Source: Tieghemiomyces parasiticus
Lineage: Eukaryota > Kickxellomycota > Dimargaritomycetes > Dimargaritales > Dimargaritaceae
Direction of reading: 5' to 3'
Assembly (NCBI GenBank): GCA_027575765.1
Contig: JANBPT010000280.1
Span: 1-48,288, forward strand
Length of the DNA stretch: 48,288 bases
In this document: one piece after another, positions 11,895 through 22,678 of the stretch
Numbering within the stretch: the first letter of the stretch is position 1
How the letters are laid out: every line of letters begins with the position of its first letter
The notes under the pieces: model-generated
Seen by the model: only the letters and a program-made list of their open reading frames with translations
Databases searched by the model: none
What the model was told of the DNA's origin: nothing
Program-made: the position numbers and the translations under genes

Positions 11895-12195
11895 AGGACT
11901 CCTCCTTCTGGTCCAGTGATACCCCAAAATTAGGGGGTGGAGGGTGGAGGATTATCCGCCCGTTCGCATTGAAGATGTTCTTGGCTTCATTCTGTATCCG
12001 TTCGCTCGCCCAACTCAAGTCCTCGAATATTTTTTTTTTATCATTGTACTTTATGCCTTTACCCCAAACCCAACCATGTGACCACTGTCCCTGAATAACA
12101 CGTTATTAACTTAAACATTGGCTTAGGCTATATTTAGACACTCGGCATGTTTATGCATGCAAAGCCCGACCACCCCACAGCGACCCGAGGTTAGT
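11895..12195. other. Convergent 3' UTR region
   Basis: Short AT-rich space between the stop of the plus-strand symporter and the stop of the minus-strand Ser-rich gene. It must hold both 3' ends. A T-run at about 12030-12040 and several A/T-rich patches could take part in 3' processing; no canonical AATAAA was relied on. Confidence 0.5.
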
Positions 12196-15100
12196 TTAGT
12201 AGTATGGGGTGGGGTCCGGCAGCGGAATGTAGTCGGCGTTATTGGGACCGACGTACAGGGTGGTGTAGGTATAGTCCTTGAACCGGATCAAGATGATGAG
12301 GATCAGTAAGGGGATTACCACTGCAGAAATTAGCGCCATACGTTTGTTCCACTGCCGCAGCCGACGGCATCGCAAATTTTCGCGGGTGATGCGGATTTCG
12401 TCACGTGGCGGCGGGATACACCAGGCGGCAATCCACCAACATGGCGGACAAATGAAGCCCAATATAAACAGGGCTTTGTAGAGTGGCTCGTGAACGCCCG
12501 GTGGGAACACCTTTTCGAGGAAGTCGGCCAGGGCGCTCCATTCCAGGCGGCGGCGCGAAAAGATTCTGTTGGGCTGCTTGTGGCGGTGGGTGTCTCTAAG
12601 CTTGGGTCGCGAGGCAAAGTAGCCGTTGCGTTGCGGCTGGTGGACGTTGACGGAAGCCGTTTGGGTACCGGTACTATCGTGGTCGGATTCCAACTCAGGA
12701 CCGAGGGCTGCATTGGCTGCGTTAGGGGCGGCCACGGGCGTGGGCATTTCGAGGTGCGTATGATCGGGCGACGGCTGGCTGCCTTGTGCACCGGGGGTAG
12801 CTACTAACCGTACGGACTGTCGGTTCCCCATCCCGGTAGGCGGATTGAGGGGTCGACGGTGGCCTGCGCTCAACACCTCGGCGTAAATATCTGTACCCTG
12901 GGGTTTACCCGCCTGGTGTACCGGTTGGGGTCGCGGCAGGGTCGGTGCCACCGGTAGGTTCTTAATCGCAAAGTAAGGGACCGGGTAGGAAGGGAAGAAC
13001 CCCGCCATAGAGCTATCGGCCATGGATTCGTCCACCGGAGAACGGGCGATGGGCTCCGGGAAGTTGGCGAATCCGACGCGGTCCCGGGAATGGGCCCTAT
13101 TGTGTCGGGATTTACCTGTACCAGCCGAGTTGCCGGTGGCCGGGGCGGAGATTGTAGACCGGATGGAACCAGAATCATCTAGACTGCTGCCGTATGATGA
13201 AGGAGCGTGCGGTGTGGCCCAGGCAGCCGAGGTAACGGTAGCGGCCTTAGCGCGCTCCCTCTTCGGCTTAGAAGCCCGGGACTCGGTAGTCCTTTTCGTC
13301 ATACTCGGGAGGAACATACCGTCCGAGGGCCGACGCAACTGAGGCGAGGCCATAGAGGCGGTGTTGGCAAACGACTGCATATTGGCCGCGGGCGAGAGCG
13401 GAGTGGCTGAAGGGAGTAGGCTGCGGCGGCGGGTGCCGCTCGAGAGGGAATTAAGGTACGACGGATGGGGCAGGTAGCCGGTTGGTATGGGGAGAGGCGA
13501 TAGGGTACTGCGTTGGCTAGCATTACCACCGCCGGCACTACCCACGTAGGCGAGCTTCACGGTAGGGGGCGGGGATACGACAGAATGATTCACGCCGTTC
13601 GGTTCAGAATTCCGACGTAAATAGACCGCTTCGGGGACAAGGAGAAGCAGGGCCGGGCCGCGTAAGTGGAGGTCTCCGGCATCAGACATAAACCGCCGGC
13701 GACCACCGTGTCTCCCGGCACGCCTAGCCGATGATCTTTGCTGTTGCCTCTGGTCGGTGGTGGGTGAGTCGTCAATGACAAATACCACCTGTTCAGAGCG
13801 GGCACTCAGCGGGGGTACCAATGATGCCTCCTTGACTTGGCGCTCAGAGGCCACCGAGAGTCGAGACATGGCGGCGGAAAAGTGCGGGTTGGTGGGGAAT
13901 TCGGGAAACCCGGGCGATAACGGCGATAGCGGAGCCGGTGGTCGCGAGTTTGGGCCCGCGGCGGCCGAATTATTGACCATCCAAGTCGAAAGGGTGGAAG
14001 GCATCTGGTACACGTCATCAAGTTGGACGGCTGGTAAGGTCGGGGTGCGAGGAGCCGCGCCTTCGGCGGGCGGGGGCTCGGTCGCCGTAACTTGGGGCTG
14101 CGCCCGTATGATACGTTCCTCGAGGGCGGAGAGGGCACCGATACTGGAATGGGCGTTCAGGCTGTCGTAAGAGGCCTCGGCCGGACGACCAACCCAGGTC
14201 CCGGTGATACGTTTGGTTATTTTGCGCCAGGTTCGGCGCGGGCCGGAGTTACTGGGACCGGCGTCGTCAAGGTAGCGATGACCTTGACGGGGGTCCAGCT
14301 CGTCGAGACTAGCCAAGATGGCTCCCTCGCGCTCGAACGGGGCGTGCGGGGGCTCAAGTGGGGCATCGGCGGGGTCGTGGTTGAGGAACGTGAAGGCCGG
14401 CGGGTGACGAGGGTCGTCGTCCCCTGGGTGCACTGAGACTACGGAAGCCCGGGTGGCAGCGACTTTAGCGCTACGATGCGTCCTGAAACCAAAGTAGGAA
14501 GGGGCTGGCGGACAGGGCGGGACCTGGTGGACAACTGTTGGCGAGTCCACGGCCGGTAGAATCGGCACGGTTCCCGCCGGACGTCGTGGTGTCGGGGTGG
14601 TGGTACCGATTCCGGTAGAATCATTTCGTTCTTGCTTTAGAGCTTTTAAAGGCCGAATACTGGTTAGCCGAGTGAGGACATTCTGCGGAAAGTACGCGGA
14701 TGAGGGGCTATCAATCGGAGCAGGAGGCGTCGTGGGGGCACGTACTGTAGGGACGGTAAGCTCCTGGTCCTGAGCCTGCGCTAATAGGGCGGCACTGGGC
14801 CGCGGGTTTGGCACGGGCGGGGTGACGCTACGAAATATGGTCCGTGGCCGGTCGGTCGCGCTGTTAAATAGTCCCAGTGACCAATAAGAGGGCGGTGGCC
14901 GTGTGGGCGTAACCGACCGAAGGGCCGAGTGGTTAGATTGGGCACTCTCTGATGATGCGGTGGAAATATGGGTGGTAACCAGGGTCCGCGGCTCTGGACC
15001 TGGCGGAGGTGGTATACCCGGTTCGGTTCCCATTGCCGGCACTGACACTACTGCGAGGGCCTTGGGCTCCACTCCAGATGGCGTACCTTCTGGCTGCTGA

Positions 15101-16347
15101 ACATGTGGCGAGGCCTCTAGGGAGGAAGACTGGGCCGCGTTGAGAAAGCTAAGGCCTGGGGATAAGACCTCGCCAGACGAGGTATCACCCTCCCGCAAAC
15201 ACCCCTCGTTAAACGACTCCCCGGTCGACAAGTTGAGGCCCGGAAGTTCATCTAACTGCCCGAGAGAGCCCGACATGGAAGCTTCGAAGAGGATAGGCGA
15301 CATTTCGAGTATAGTCTCGCCCTCTACGAGGCCCAGTGACGACAGGTTGAGTGCCTCGGTGCTGGTGTCGAGCGTGAGCAGTCGAGGCCGTGGAGTTGAA
15401 CGGGAAGTCGGCGGTGAGCGCGATGGTGAAGGAGAAGTGGGTTCCGGGGTGGAGAAGCGAGTGGCAGGCGTCTCCTTCATTTCCTTACCCGGGAGTGGTT
15501 CATCAGTCGCTGCTCCCTCTTCACTTATGTCGGGTATCGTGGTTTCGACAATCGGTGAATCGATCTTCTCAACCACGGGCAACTCGGCCTGTATGTGTGG
15601 TGGCACAGCCATTGAGCTGCGAGACTCATATGGTACGGTAGTGCCTCGACCCAATGAGTTGTACGAAGTCAACGTGAGCGCTGGGGTGGTCTCCATTGCC
15701 ACAGGCCCCTCGTCGGCAAATGCCAACATGTCGGCCGTAACCTCTAAACTATCATCCTTGGTCGCCCCTGGTCGGTACTCAGAAGTTTCAATGGGGCCTA
15801 TACTTACTAAAGCTGATGGTGAGTCCTTTTCCGCATCTGCTAGGTTTAGTACGGTAGGCTCCAGGTACGCTTCCTCTACTACCTTTACCTCGGATACCGG
15901 TGGCGATTCAGGAACCAGGCTAGTTTCGATAGCTTTGCCAGCGGGCATGGGCGAGGGCGAGGTTGGAGTTTCATCAACCACGGCATTCACGACAGCGCTG
16001 AACGGGTTAGACTGGCTCCACCCCTGTTGACTCGCCGGGGTGGTGGAAACGCTAACGGGCCCTTCCTGGTTGATGGTCGGCATCGCTGCCGGCGAACTGG
16101 CGGCCGAATCAAACCGGGTGGAGGTCTCCGTTGCTGAATGCGATGGAGAGGGCGTGCGGACCGGACTCTGCACGACCGGAACAGCTGGGAGCGAGTGTGA
16201 GGAGCCGGAGGCCACAGAGGCAGGAGCCGTCTGATAGGCCGATGAGGGTGCCGATATGTACTCACGATGGCCCTGGCTACCACTCGATGTGGTGCCAGCT
16301 ATCGACCGCGAGGGTGAGGGTTCATCCATGGTATGAAGGTTTGCCAT
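12196..16347 (-). CDS. Large Ser/Pro/Thr-rich protein with C-terminal two-helix membrane module
   Basis: One intronless frame of 1383 residues starts MANLHTMDEPSPSRSIAG and ends LPDPTPYY. Residues 1 to about 1260 are low complexity: Ser, Pro, Thr and acidic patches, predicted disordered, with many SP/TP sites for proline-directed kinases. The last 119 residues differ: a basic helix (RRRLEWSALADFLEKVF), a hydrophobic segment at about 1291-1311 (KALFILGFICPPCWWIAAWC), a charged loop rich in Arg with a Cys (ENLRCRRLRQWNKRM), and a second hydrophobic segment at about 1337-1356 (ALISAVVIPLLILIILIRF), then a short polar tail. The PPxWW helix followed by an Arg-rich link and a second helix resembles the C-terminal module of fungal 'serine-rich' membrane proteins of unknown role. 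I do not recognise a named family. Probably a tail-anchored or hairpin protein with a long cytosolic arm; function unknown. Confidence 0.7.
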   Translation of the reverse strand: MANLHTMDEPSPSRSIAGTTSSGSQGHREYISAPSSAYQTAPASVASGSSHSLPAVPVVQSPVRTPSPSHSATETSTRFDSAASSPAAMPTINQEGPVSVSTTPASQQGWSQSNPFSAVVNAVVDETPTSPSPMPAGKAIETSLVPESPPVSEVKVVEEAYLEPTVLNLADAEKDSPSALVSIGPIETSEYRPGATKDDSLEVTADMLAFADEGPVAMETTPALTLTSYNSLGRGTTVPYESRSSMAVPPHIQAELPVVEKIDSPIVETTIPDISEEGAATDEPLPGKEMKETPATRFSTPEPTSPSPSRSPPTSRSTPRPRLLTLDTSTEALNLSSLGLVEGETILEMSPILFEASMSGSLGQLDELPGLNLSTGESFNEGCLREGDTSSGEVLSPGLSFLNAAQSSSLEASPHVQQPEGTPSGVEPKALAVVSVPAMGTEPGIPPPPGPEPRTLVTTHISTASSESAQSNHSALRSVTPTRPPPSYWSLGLFNSATDRPRTIFRSVTPPVPNPRPSAALLAQAQDQELTVPTVRAPTTPPAPIDSPSSAYFPQNVLTRLTSIRPLKALKQERNDSTGIGTTTPTPRRPAGTVPILPAVDSPTVVHQVPPCPPAPSYFGFRTHRSAKVAATRASVVSVHPGDDDPRHPPAFTFLNHDPADAPLEPPHAPFEREGAILASLDELDPRQGHRYLDDAGPSNSGPRRTWRKITKRITGTWVGRPAEASYDSLNAHSSIGALSALEERIIRAQPQVTATEPPPAEGAAPRTPTLPAVQLDDVYQMPSTLSTWMVNNSAAAGPNSRPPAPLSPLSPGFPEFPTNPHFSAAMSRLSVASERQVKEASLVPPLSARSEQVVFVIDDSPTTDQRQQQRSSARRAGRHGGRRRFMSDAGDLHLRGPALLLLVPEAVYLRRNSEPNGVNHSVVSPPPTVKLAYVGSAGGGNASQRSTLSPLPIPTGYLPHPSYLNSLSSGTRRRSLLPSATPLSPAANMQSFANTASMASPQLRRPSDGMFLPSMTKRTTESRASKPKRERAKAATVTSAAWATPHAPSSYGSSLDDSGSIRSTISAPATGNSAGTGKSRHNRAHSRDRVGFANFPEPIARSPVDESMADSSMAGFFPSYPVPYFAIKNLPVAPTLPRPQPVHQAGKPQGTDIYAEVLSAGHRRPLNPPTGMGNRQSVRLVATPGAQGSQPSPDHTHLEMPTPVAAPNAANAALGPELESDHDSTGTQTASVNVHQPQRNGYFASRPKLRDTHRHKQPNRIFSRRRLEWSALADFLEKVFPPGVHEPLYKALFILGFICPPCWWIAAWCIPPPRDEIRITRENLRCRRLRQWNKRMALISAVVIPLLILIILIRFKDYTYTTLYVGPNNADYIPLPDPTPYY

Positions 16348-18138
16348 ATTCTATAAGTTGCGTCAAGAAAGTGAGCGGGCCACGCCTGCCAATAGGGCGC
16401 TACAACAAGTTGATGGAGAGTTCAGAGGTGGGAGGGTGCTACTAGTGCAGGGGTGAGGGCATGTGAAGCAAAATATATCACTAGACCAATCCAATAAACT
16501 ACAAGGGTGAGACGTACGGTGGATATTTACAAGCAGTTAGAGAGATACAAAGGAAGCCCGGTATAGAGGAGCAAGGATGCAGAGATTATGAGTTCATATA
16601 CATGGCTTGGATGGGGAAGACGTAATGAAAAAATAGCATAATGTGTAGAGTGAGGAAATGGATAGTGCAGTAATGGATGTAAAAGTGATCTGCGCGTGGT
16701 GGCAGGGACCGTCGGTTTTAAACAGGACCCGCCTCGGTAGTTAAACCGAATGAGTAGTTAACAATTGGCGGACGAGGCCGAAGGCGAAGACTGAGAAGCA
16801 GCGTGCCAAACAAGAGAATTGACCAATTTCGCCCGTTTGCCACGGTATAGCAGAGTCAAAACTAAGTGGGCGACCGGCTCTCGTACGGAAAGAAGGGTGG
16901 CTTCCGGTAGTATTCAGGGTACAAATGAATTCCGAGTTGCACAGGGTCGCCCGATCACCGTGCGCTGTCGTAAAGGTGGCGTTGTCGAAAGAGAAGGAGG
17001 AGGGATGCGGAGTGTCAAAGGGGGAGAGAATAAAAATAAAGGAAAAATATAGGAAGAGAGAGAGGGGGAGCGGTAGCGGGACGTCACTCTCGTCGTGACG
17101 GCAGTAGGGCATTGTGGACCGCGGATGAGTGGTCTACGCCCATTTACTTGTGTCCCTACCGCCGTGTAACTCAAGCGAGATGGTACTCCCGAGGGATAGG
17201 GTCCGTCCGACCCCGACGCACACTAGAGAGATATTGACCCGTTCCTCGTTACCAGAGAGCGATAAAAAGGTAGGCCGATAGATGAGAACGGCGGCCTGCC
17301 TGGCTCTACCAGGCCAGTGGAAAGGAAGTTATTATAAATCTGCAAGGTTCGTACTGACGCGGATGGACAACTCTTTCTACTGCAGCGGCGGCCAGTGATG
17401 GGGTAGTTGCGCAGCTTGGGATTGCCCGCCCTTGTGGATTACGGTGTTACTAATTGATCTCAGCAGCACCCACTATGCTTGGCCTGATTCAATTTTTTCA
17501 CTTCTGGGGCCGTCATCTAGTCAAGGCCGTTGGGGGCTGGCCCGTCCACTTCATTTCTAGGAGAAAAGAGCCATAGAAGCGGCGGACTAGGTAGCTGAAA
17601 ATACAATAAAAAAGCATTGTCACACACAGTCCAGGCCCGGCCTCGGCAAACACGAATTCTGACCGAGCGGAATAGCAGTGTAGCTGGACGGAGAGAGGTG
17701 GATGATGCTAAGCCTACGCAAAGGAAGACAAGCGTACGCGTCTCCCTTTCTAACTTCCGCTTTGTTCAGCTAACAGGTACTTTATTACTCGTGAAGCTTC
17801 GGGGTAAAAAAAGATAAAGCTACTTTAACTTGAAGTTACTCTGGGTGGTCCGTCCAAAAAAAAAAACACAGTCGGCCTGACCAACCTCACCCCTAGTCAC
17901 GCCTAGGACCCTGGTTGCCAAGAAGGCTTCATTACCAGTAATGTATTGGAATCCTATAAATAGCTTAATATACCATTCCCCAACGAAAAACAGCCACCTA
18001 TCAACCAGGACAGGTTAGGCCATCTTACTAGCGAATTCAATGCCTGTAAATAATAATCCCCCAACTCATACATGGATGTACATAATTGATATTCCTTTCA
18101 GTGACTATACAAGAAGAGCAACGTCCACCGATTGTCCG
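16348..18138. other. Intergenic region upstream of the Ser-rich gene
   Basis: About 1.8 kb with no convincing coding region. The part next to 16347 should be the promoter and 5' leader of the minus-strand Ser-rich gene. Sequence around 16970-17070 is purine-rich on the plus strand (AGGAGGAGGG, GAGAGAGAGG), that is, pyrimidine-rich on the coding strand of the neighbouring gene, as in many fungal promoters. The 18000-18138 part is the 3' flank of the protease gene. Confidence 0.5.
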
Positions 18139-19254
18139 CTAGACGACAGTGAGACCCTGTAGCGCGCTCAAAGCGGCCGAACCGGAAGTCCCAGCCGGGG
18201 CGGGGGCGGAGCCGGTCGAGGTTGTGGCGACTGGTACAGCTTTGTTAACGGCAACCGGGTTTGGCTCCAGCGTAGATAAGGGCGCAGGCGCCGAAACTGA
18301 TTCGGCGGGGACTGGCGAAGGCGTAGGTACAGAGGCCAAGGTGGCTGAGATGGAGGATGAGACCAAGGGCATAGCGCTGGTAGATTTCGTGGGGATGTAT
18401 TTCAAAGTGTCCACGCTGATACCCGAATGCGTGGCGATCCAGTTAATGTAACTAGCAAGGTGGGTGTAGATACCTACACCCTTGGCGGCACCGCAGATGG
18501 GCGAGCCCTCCTCAGGGCCGCCGCCAAACGATGTGAGGCCGACCTGGGCGTGGTCCTTTCCGAAGATCTTGTAAAGAGGGCCACCGGAGTCACCGGAGCA
18601 GGTGTCTTTACCGGCCACACCACCAGCGCACACCTGGCTGCCGTTTGAGTCCTGGTAGTCCGGCACCAACGCGTTGCAAGTGGCCTTCGATTCGACGGGT
18701 ACTGTGACGATATCCAACTCGGTGTTTGGTGCCTGGTTTTTTGGGTCAGTGATTCCCATTCCGGCGGCGGAGAGAAGGTCGCCCTCGGAGACTGTGCCCA
18801 TATAAATTTTGACGGTCTTGATGGTATCACTCAGCGGCACGTCCTCCACCTGGAGGAGGGCGATGTCATTCTTGAGCTCGCCAGTCAGGTTGAACTGATC
18901 ATGAACGATAATCTTTGTAACCGTGCGTAGGTTGGGCTTATTGGTTTGGAGGTTACCGACGCTATACTTCAGTTCCGACGGGCTGCGGGCCACGTACTGC
19001 TTAGGGCCGGCTAGGCGCGTGGAGGGGGGTTTCACTACACAATGGGCGGCGGTGAGGATAATATTCTTCGACAAGATGCTGCTGCCGCAGCTCAGGGTAC
19101 CGTACTCCGTTCGGTAGAGAGCGGCAAACATAGGTACATCGCCAATTTTAGCGTCCGTGCCGCCCAATACGTGGGGATTTAGCTTCGGTGGAGGGGCGGC
19201 GGTGACCGCCAGTGCGCACAGGACTGCCGAAAGGAGCAACGTGGGGTGCAACAT
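18139..19254 (-). CDS. Secreted trypsin-like serine protease (S1A)
   Basis: Starting at the ATG at 19254-19252 the product has 371 residues. The frame stays open 72 codons further upstream (to 19470), but that part lacks a signal peptide, whereas M(19254) starts a clean one, MLHPTLLLSAVLCALAVTAA, so I choose it. The catalytic domain runs from about residue 29 to 276. It has VLGGT at the activation site, His71 in LTAAHC, Asp130 in LKNDIALLQ and Ser223 in DTCSGDSGGPLY. Asp217, six before the Ser, corresponds to Asp189 of trypsin and predicts cleavage after Lys/Arg. Cysteine pairs 56-72, 193-209 and 219-254 fit the family disulphides. An approximately 95-residue Ser/Pro/Ala-rich tail follows and ends in a weakly hydrophobic segment that might be a GPI signal. 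Oddity: the residue before VLGG is His, not Arg/Lys, so activation by trypsin itself is unlikely. Confidence 0.9.
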   Translation of the reverse strand: MLHPTLLLSAVLCALAVTAAPPPKLNPHVLGGTDAKIGDVPMFAALYRTEYGTLSCGSSILSKNIILTAAHCVVKPPSTRLAGPKQYVARSPSELKYSVGNLQTNKPNLRTVTKIIVHDQFNLTGELKNDIALLQVEDVPLSDTIKTVKIYMGTVSEGDLLSAAGMGITDPKNQAPNTELDIVTVPVESKATCNALVPDYQDSNGSQVCAGGVAGKDTCSGDSGGPLYKIFGKDHAQVGLTSFGGGPEEGSPICGAAKGVGIYTHLASYINWIATHSGISVDTLKYIPTKSTSAMPLVSSSISATLASVPTPSPVPAESVSAPAPLSTLEPNPVAVNKAVPVATTSTGSAPAPAGTSGSAALSALQGLTVV

Positions 19255-20116
19255 GGTAAAACTAAAACAGTACCGGGTTAATAATACAAGATGGGCTAAG
19301 AAAAAAGGTGTTGCAGAAGGTGATGTAATGGGGAAAAGATGCACAGGGGTATTTAAGTCGACCAGCGGTGCGTAATGAATACAAGGGGAAGTAGGGTACA
19401 GGTCAGATGAAATGTATGTTAGGGCTTGTCCAAGGCTATCAACTAGGGTTGCAGTGCCAGAGATTGTCAATCGGCATTGAGGACGTGTGTGAAGGGAGAG
19501 GAAGGTAGCGTATTTTTGTAGAAGCTAAGGATACGGTGGGGCTATGGAAGTAGAAATCGATGACCATGCAGTAAGGAAGATTACCGACGAAAGAAGAGGC
19601 GGAACTTATCAGGTCAGAGTATGTGGAAAAGAGTTAAAATGCGTCACGGCATACGTTTATGACGGGAGCTGAGGTTGTCCGTCGGCTTGACTTTATAGTG
19701 GAGGTCCTGGATATACGCTTGGAGCGGTGCAGAAGGATGGGCAGCGGTGGGAGGTGGGGTGATCAGCTCGATAGTTGCCGAGCATCGTCAGAGGAAAATC
19801 GATAGGGCAAATGGGTCAAGTTGAAGGCGAGGTCGCCAACATGACGAACACTATGCGATAGGGCAGTGTAATGAAGGATACAAACGGCGTAGATAAAGAT
19901 AACCGGATGCGAAAGGAACCCAGACCTTAGGGTTCTCATAATGTCGGGATTCAGACAGAGAAGTGGAGGAGGAAAACAGGGGAGAAGGGTGGAGTAAAGA
20001 GAGGAAGGGGGACTCTGGTCGGTCAATTAAAGGGCCGGGGCCCAAGACCAGCCATTATGATAGAGGCCAAAGAGGCGACATAGATGTGAAACGTCGGAGA
20101 AGTTATAAGTGAAGCC

Positions 20117-20186
20117 GGTAGTACCGAAGTGGCCGAACGTGAGACGACGCTGGCACGCATCGTCTCTGGCGGTCACTTAATGTACC
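20117..20186. repeat. Imperfect inverted repeat able to fold as a long bulged stem
   Basis: Nested complementary arms: GGTA (20117-20120) with TACC (20183-20186); AGTGGCCG (20128-20135) with CGGTCACT (20170-20177), eight pairs including one G-T; and GAGACGACGC (20141-20150) with GCATCGTCTC (20157-20166), nine of ten pairs, closed by a six-base loop. The arms are coaxial, so about 21 pairs form one 70-nt structure. It lies in a gene-free region. No known RNA family is recognised, and it is not a tRNA. Confidence 0.4.
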
Positions 20187-22531
20187 TTCGCCAGCGCCGG
20201 TAGTTAGGGGTTCATTCCAAAGGATAAACTTGCCCCGTCAAAGTTCAAGCGTTTAAAGATGACGATCCAGGGAGCAACTTGATCGTCCTTATAAGAAAAT
20301 TAGACAGGGCCTTACGAACGATTACCGCCAACGGTGTCACCACCAGGGTAGATAAAAATAGACTGCCCCGCCTTCGTTTCGAGGTACATAGTTTAAAATA
20401 CAACAGCCCCAGAACGAGACCCGAGCCGGTCAAGTGCGCGAGACAGAGGAGCAGAGCACTGTGAATCAGAACTCCGGAGACACCCCAAGCTCTCCAAGGT
20501 ATGGTCTGCGTGTAAAGTATAGTAGCCGTTTTCTAGTGACCGCTACCTAGCCGTGATTGCGGCACCGATGCTTCCACCTAATTACACCGCGTCTAATAGA
20601 CCCAGGGTCGCGCTGACGACTACTAAAGGAAGTGCAGTAGTTATACTTCTAGCCCCCAGTGCTTCTGCCAGTCATTTCATGCTTTACTATAGATGTTCGA
20701 AAAACTGTTGTCGTGTTATCGCTTTAGCCATGTACCTGAACTACTCTGAAAACTCGCCTTGGTCGTGTAACAAAGTAGGTCTTGGGGTTGTTACGCTAGA
20801 GCCTGTACAACTCCGATTTCTTGTGTGGTATCAGAGTACGCCGACCGGTATAGAAACGGCTTGAGAATACAATATCTGGCAGCTGGACCCACCGAACGGC
20901 CCAGGATAACTAGCCTAGACTGGGTCACCTGTAATGATGGTATTGAGCAGGTAGCTACTGTCTCAGCCAGCTTCATTCAGATAATCGACTGCTAAACGGG
21001 CCCATCAGTGGCACTGGTCGTCGGTGAGGGCGCTCGGAACCCAGTGATTGCTATAGCCTTCCAGTCTCAGGCCTCCGTGCAGCGTAAAGCATGTGGTGGA
21101 AGGGGAGGTATGGCAGACTTCGACCATACCCCTTCCGCAGGCAATCCGATGCTGAGGCCCGTAGCCAGCCTCTGGAAGATTATCAATGCTGCTGAATAGG
21201 GCGCCAACCCGAGGGGAGGGTCACCTTTAAAGCAGTCGTGACTCGCACAGAGTTAGAATATTCAACTTTAAGGGACTATTCGGTAAGTAGCATTGGGGTT
21301 CATATGACGGCCAGTTTAGGGATTATTCACCTGGCCTTGCGACAGTGGTTCTAAATTAAGTAATAATGGCCATGACAATTCACGGACGGTAAAATGGGCT
21401 GAAGTTTGGGCGCTAGACTTGAATATACTATTATTTGCAAAGGAGTTTGCGCCATGCAATGATGGATATCACACCACCAGTGTGTAGTACTTACGGCGTG
21501 TGTTCCGTGAATCTGCGTTTCAATGGTGGCGAATTTTGCGTTTAACGAGCCGAGCCGTTTGTGTGTGCGTTTGCATTGATGAACATATGGCAAAATGAGA
21601 ATGTCAGCAAAATGGCCAAAGGTCGAGCCTATCAGTACGTTGTCTTACAGCAGACCGCAGTTATTCCGTCCATTTCTTAGATGAGGCTTCTCTGCTCAGC
21701 CATCAGTAGCATTGATCTAGGCTGGTATGGCATTAGCGTCTACCTTGGCACTGTCGGTGCAGCTCGAGGACTTGGTGACATCAACAGCAACAGGCGCAAC
21801 GCAGGATTCACTCGCTCTGGCGCAAAATGCGATGACGTATACTGGTCGGCCACAGCCCGTGCAAACAACGCGTCACCCAAGACGCACGGTTGGCGAGTGG
21901 GTAGCGCACATTTATAATCTCAGCAGGCGAAACGATAATTATGCTGCTATGTGAACACCCCTGCAAAATACTGGAGCTCTAGAGGGCGAGGGTTAAGTCA
22001 ACATGCTGTGCAGCGAAAAATGGGACACTTCTACACTAGTAGTCGTACAGGACCACTAGCCAGATATGTCGCTACTAGGTTTTAAATTCACCAACCAGTT
22101 GTGACATACGCTGTTTCTTTAAGTGCGAGTATTTATACGCCGTGTATACAAATGAAGCACACCGTGCTAATTATCAATTGAATCGAAACACCTGGACGGT
22201 TATTCAACATCTACCCAGGGCAAATGACCATAAAAGCATTGACAGACCCGAACGAACTTATACAGCGACTGTGCTTAAATTCGTAAAATCGCAGGCTCGT
22301 CAGTGTTTGGATTTCTACCCTATCGCCAAGCTATATGGCCAGCGCAGCCCACCCCAAGATCAACATGACACCCCCGACTGGCGCCAACTTGCGAGCCACC
22401 TCAAAACGGTCCGGGTACAGGGATCGGAGGTACAGGGAACCAGAAAAGAAAATCGTACCAGTTGCTAGTAAACTGTTGGCTATCAGTGAGCGCTTGGAGT
22501 AAGCGGCGAGGACCAGAACGGCCGAGTGTAG

Positions 22532-22678
22532 CATTTGGTATTGAACGGCCGTTCGCCACTGGCCGATGCGGTGCTCGTCGCCATCTACCCGGATTGGAAG
22601 GCCGTGGCTGCCATAGGCACCGAAGGCAACGCTGTGGGCACCTGGATCATGCGAAGGGCAAGTGACGAGCAGTTGCGG
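22532..22678 (+). other. Coding-like island, possible exon of an unassembled gene
   Basis: Between a TAG acceptor-like site and a GTGAGT donor-like site there are 49 open codons with high GC at third positions, unlike the flanking sequence. The translation includes PLADAVLVAIYPDWKAVAAI and GTEGNAVGTWIM. The pattern (Asp-Val-Leu-Val, aromatic-Asp-x-Lys, a hydrophobic strand, then Gly-x-x-Val-Gly) faintly resembles the central beta strands of proteasome assembly chaperone 3 (PAC3/Irc25). I could not find the remaining exons, so no gene is called. Confidence 0.25.

Noticed and set aside
15140..16030. 296-codon plus-strand ORF
   Set aside because: Antisense to the Ser-rich gene; its Ser/Val/Gly content is the shadow of SP/TP-rich codons on the other strand and shows no domain.
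20553..21955. Short plus-strand ORFs (60-103 codons)
   Set aside because: Overlapping frames, no codon-usage contrast, no motifs and no plausible splice partners.
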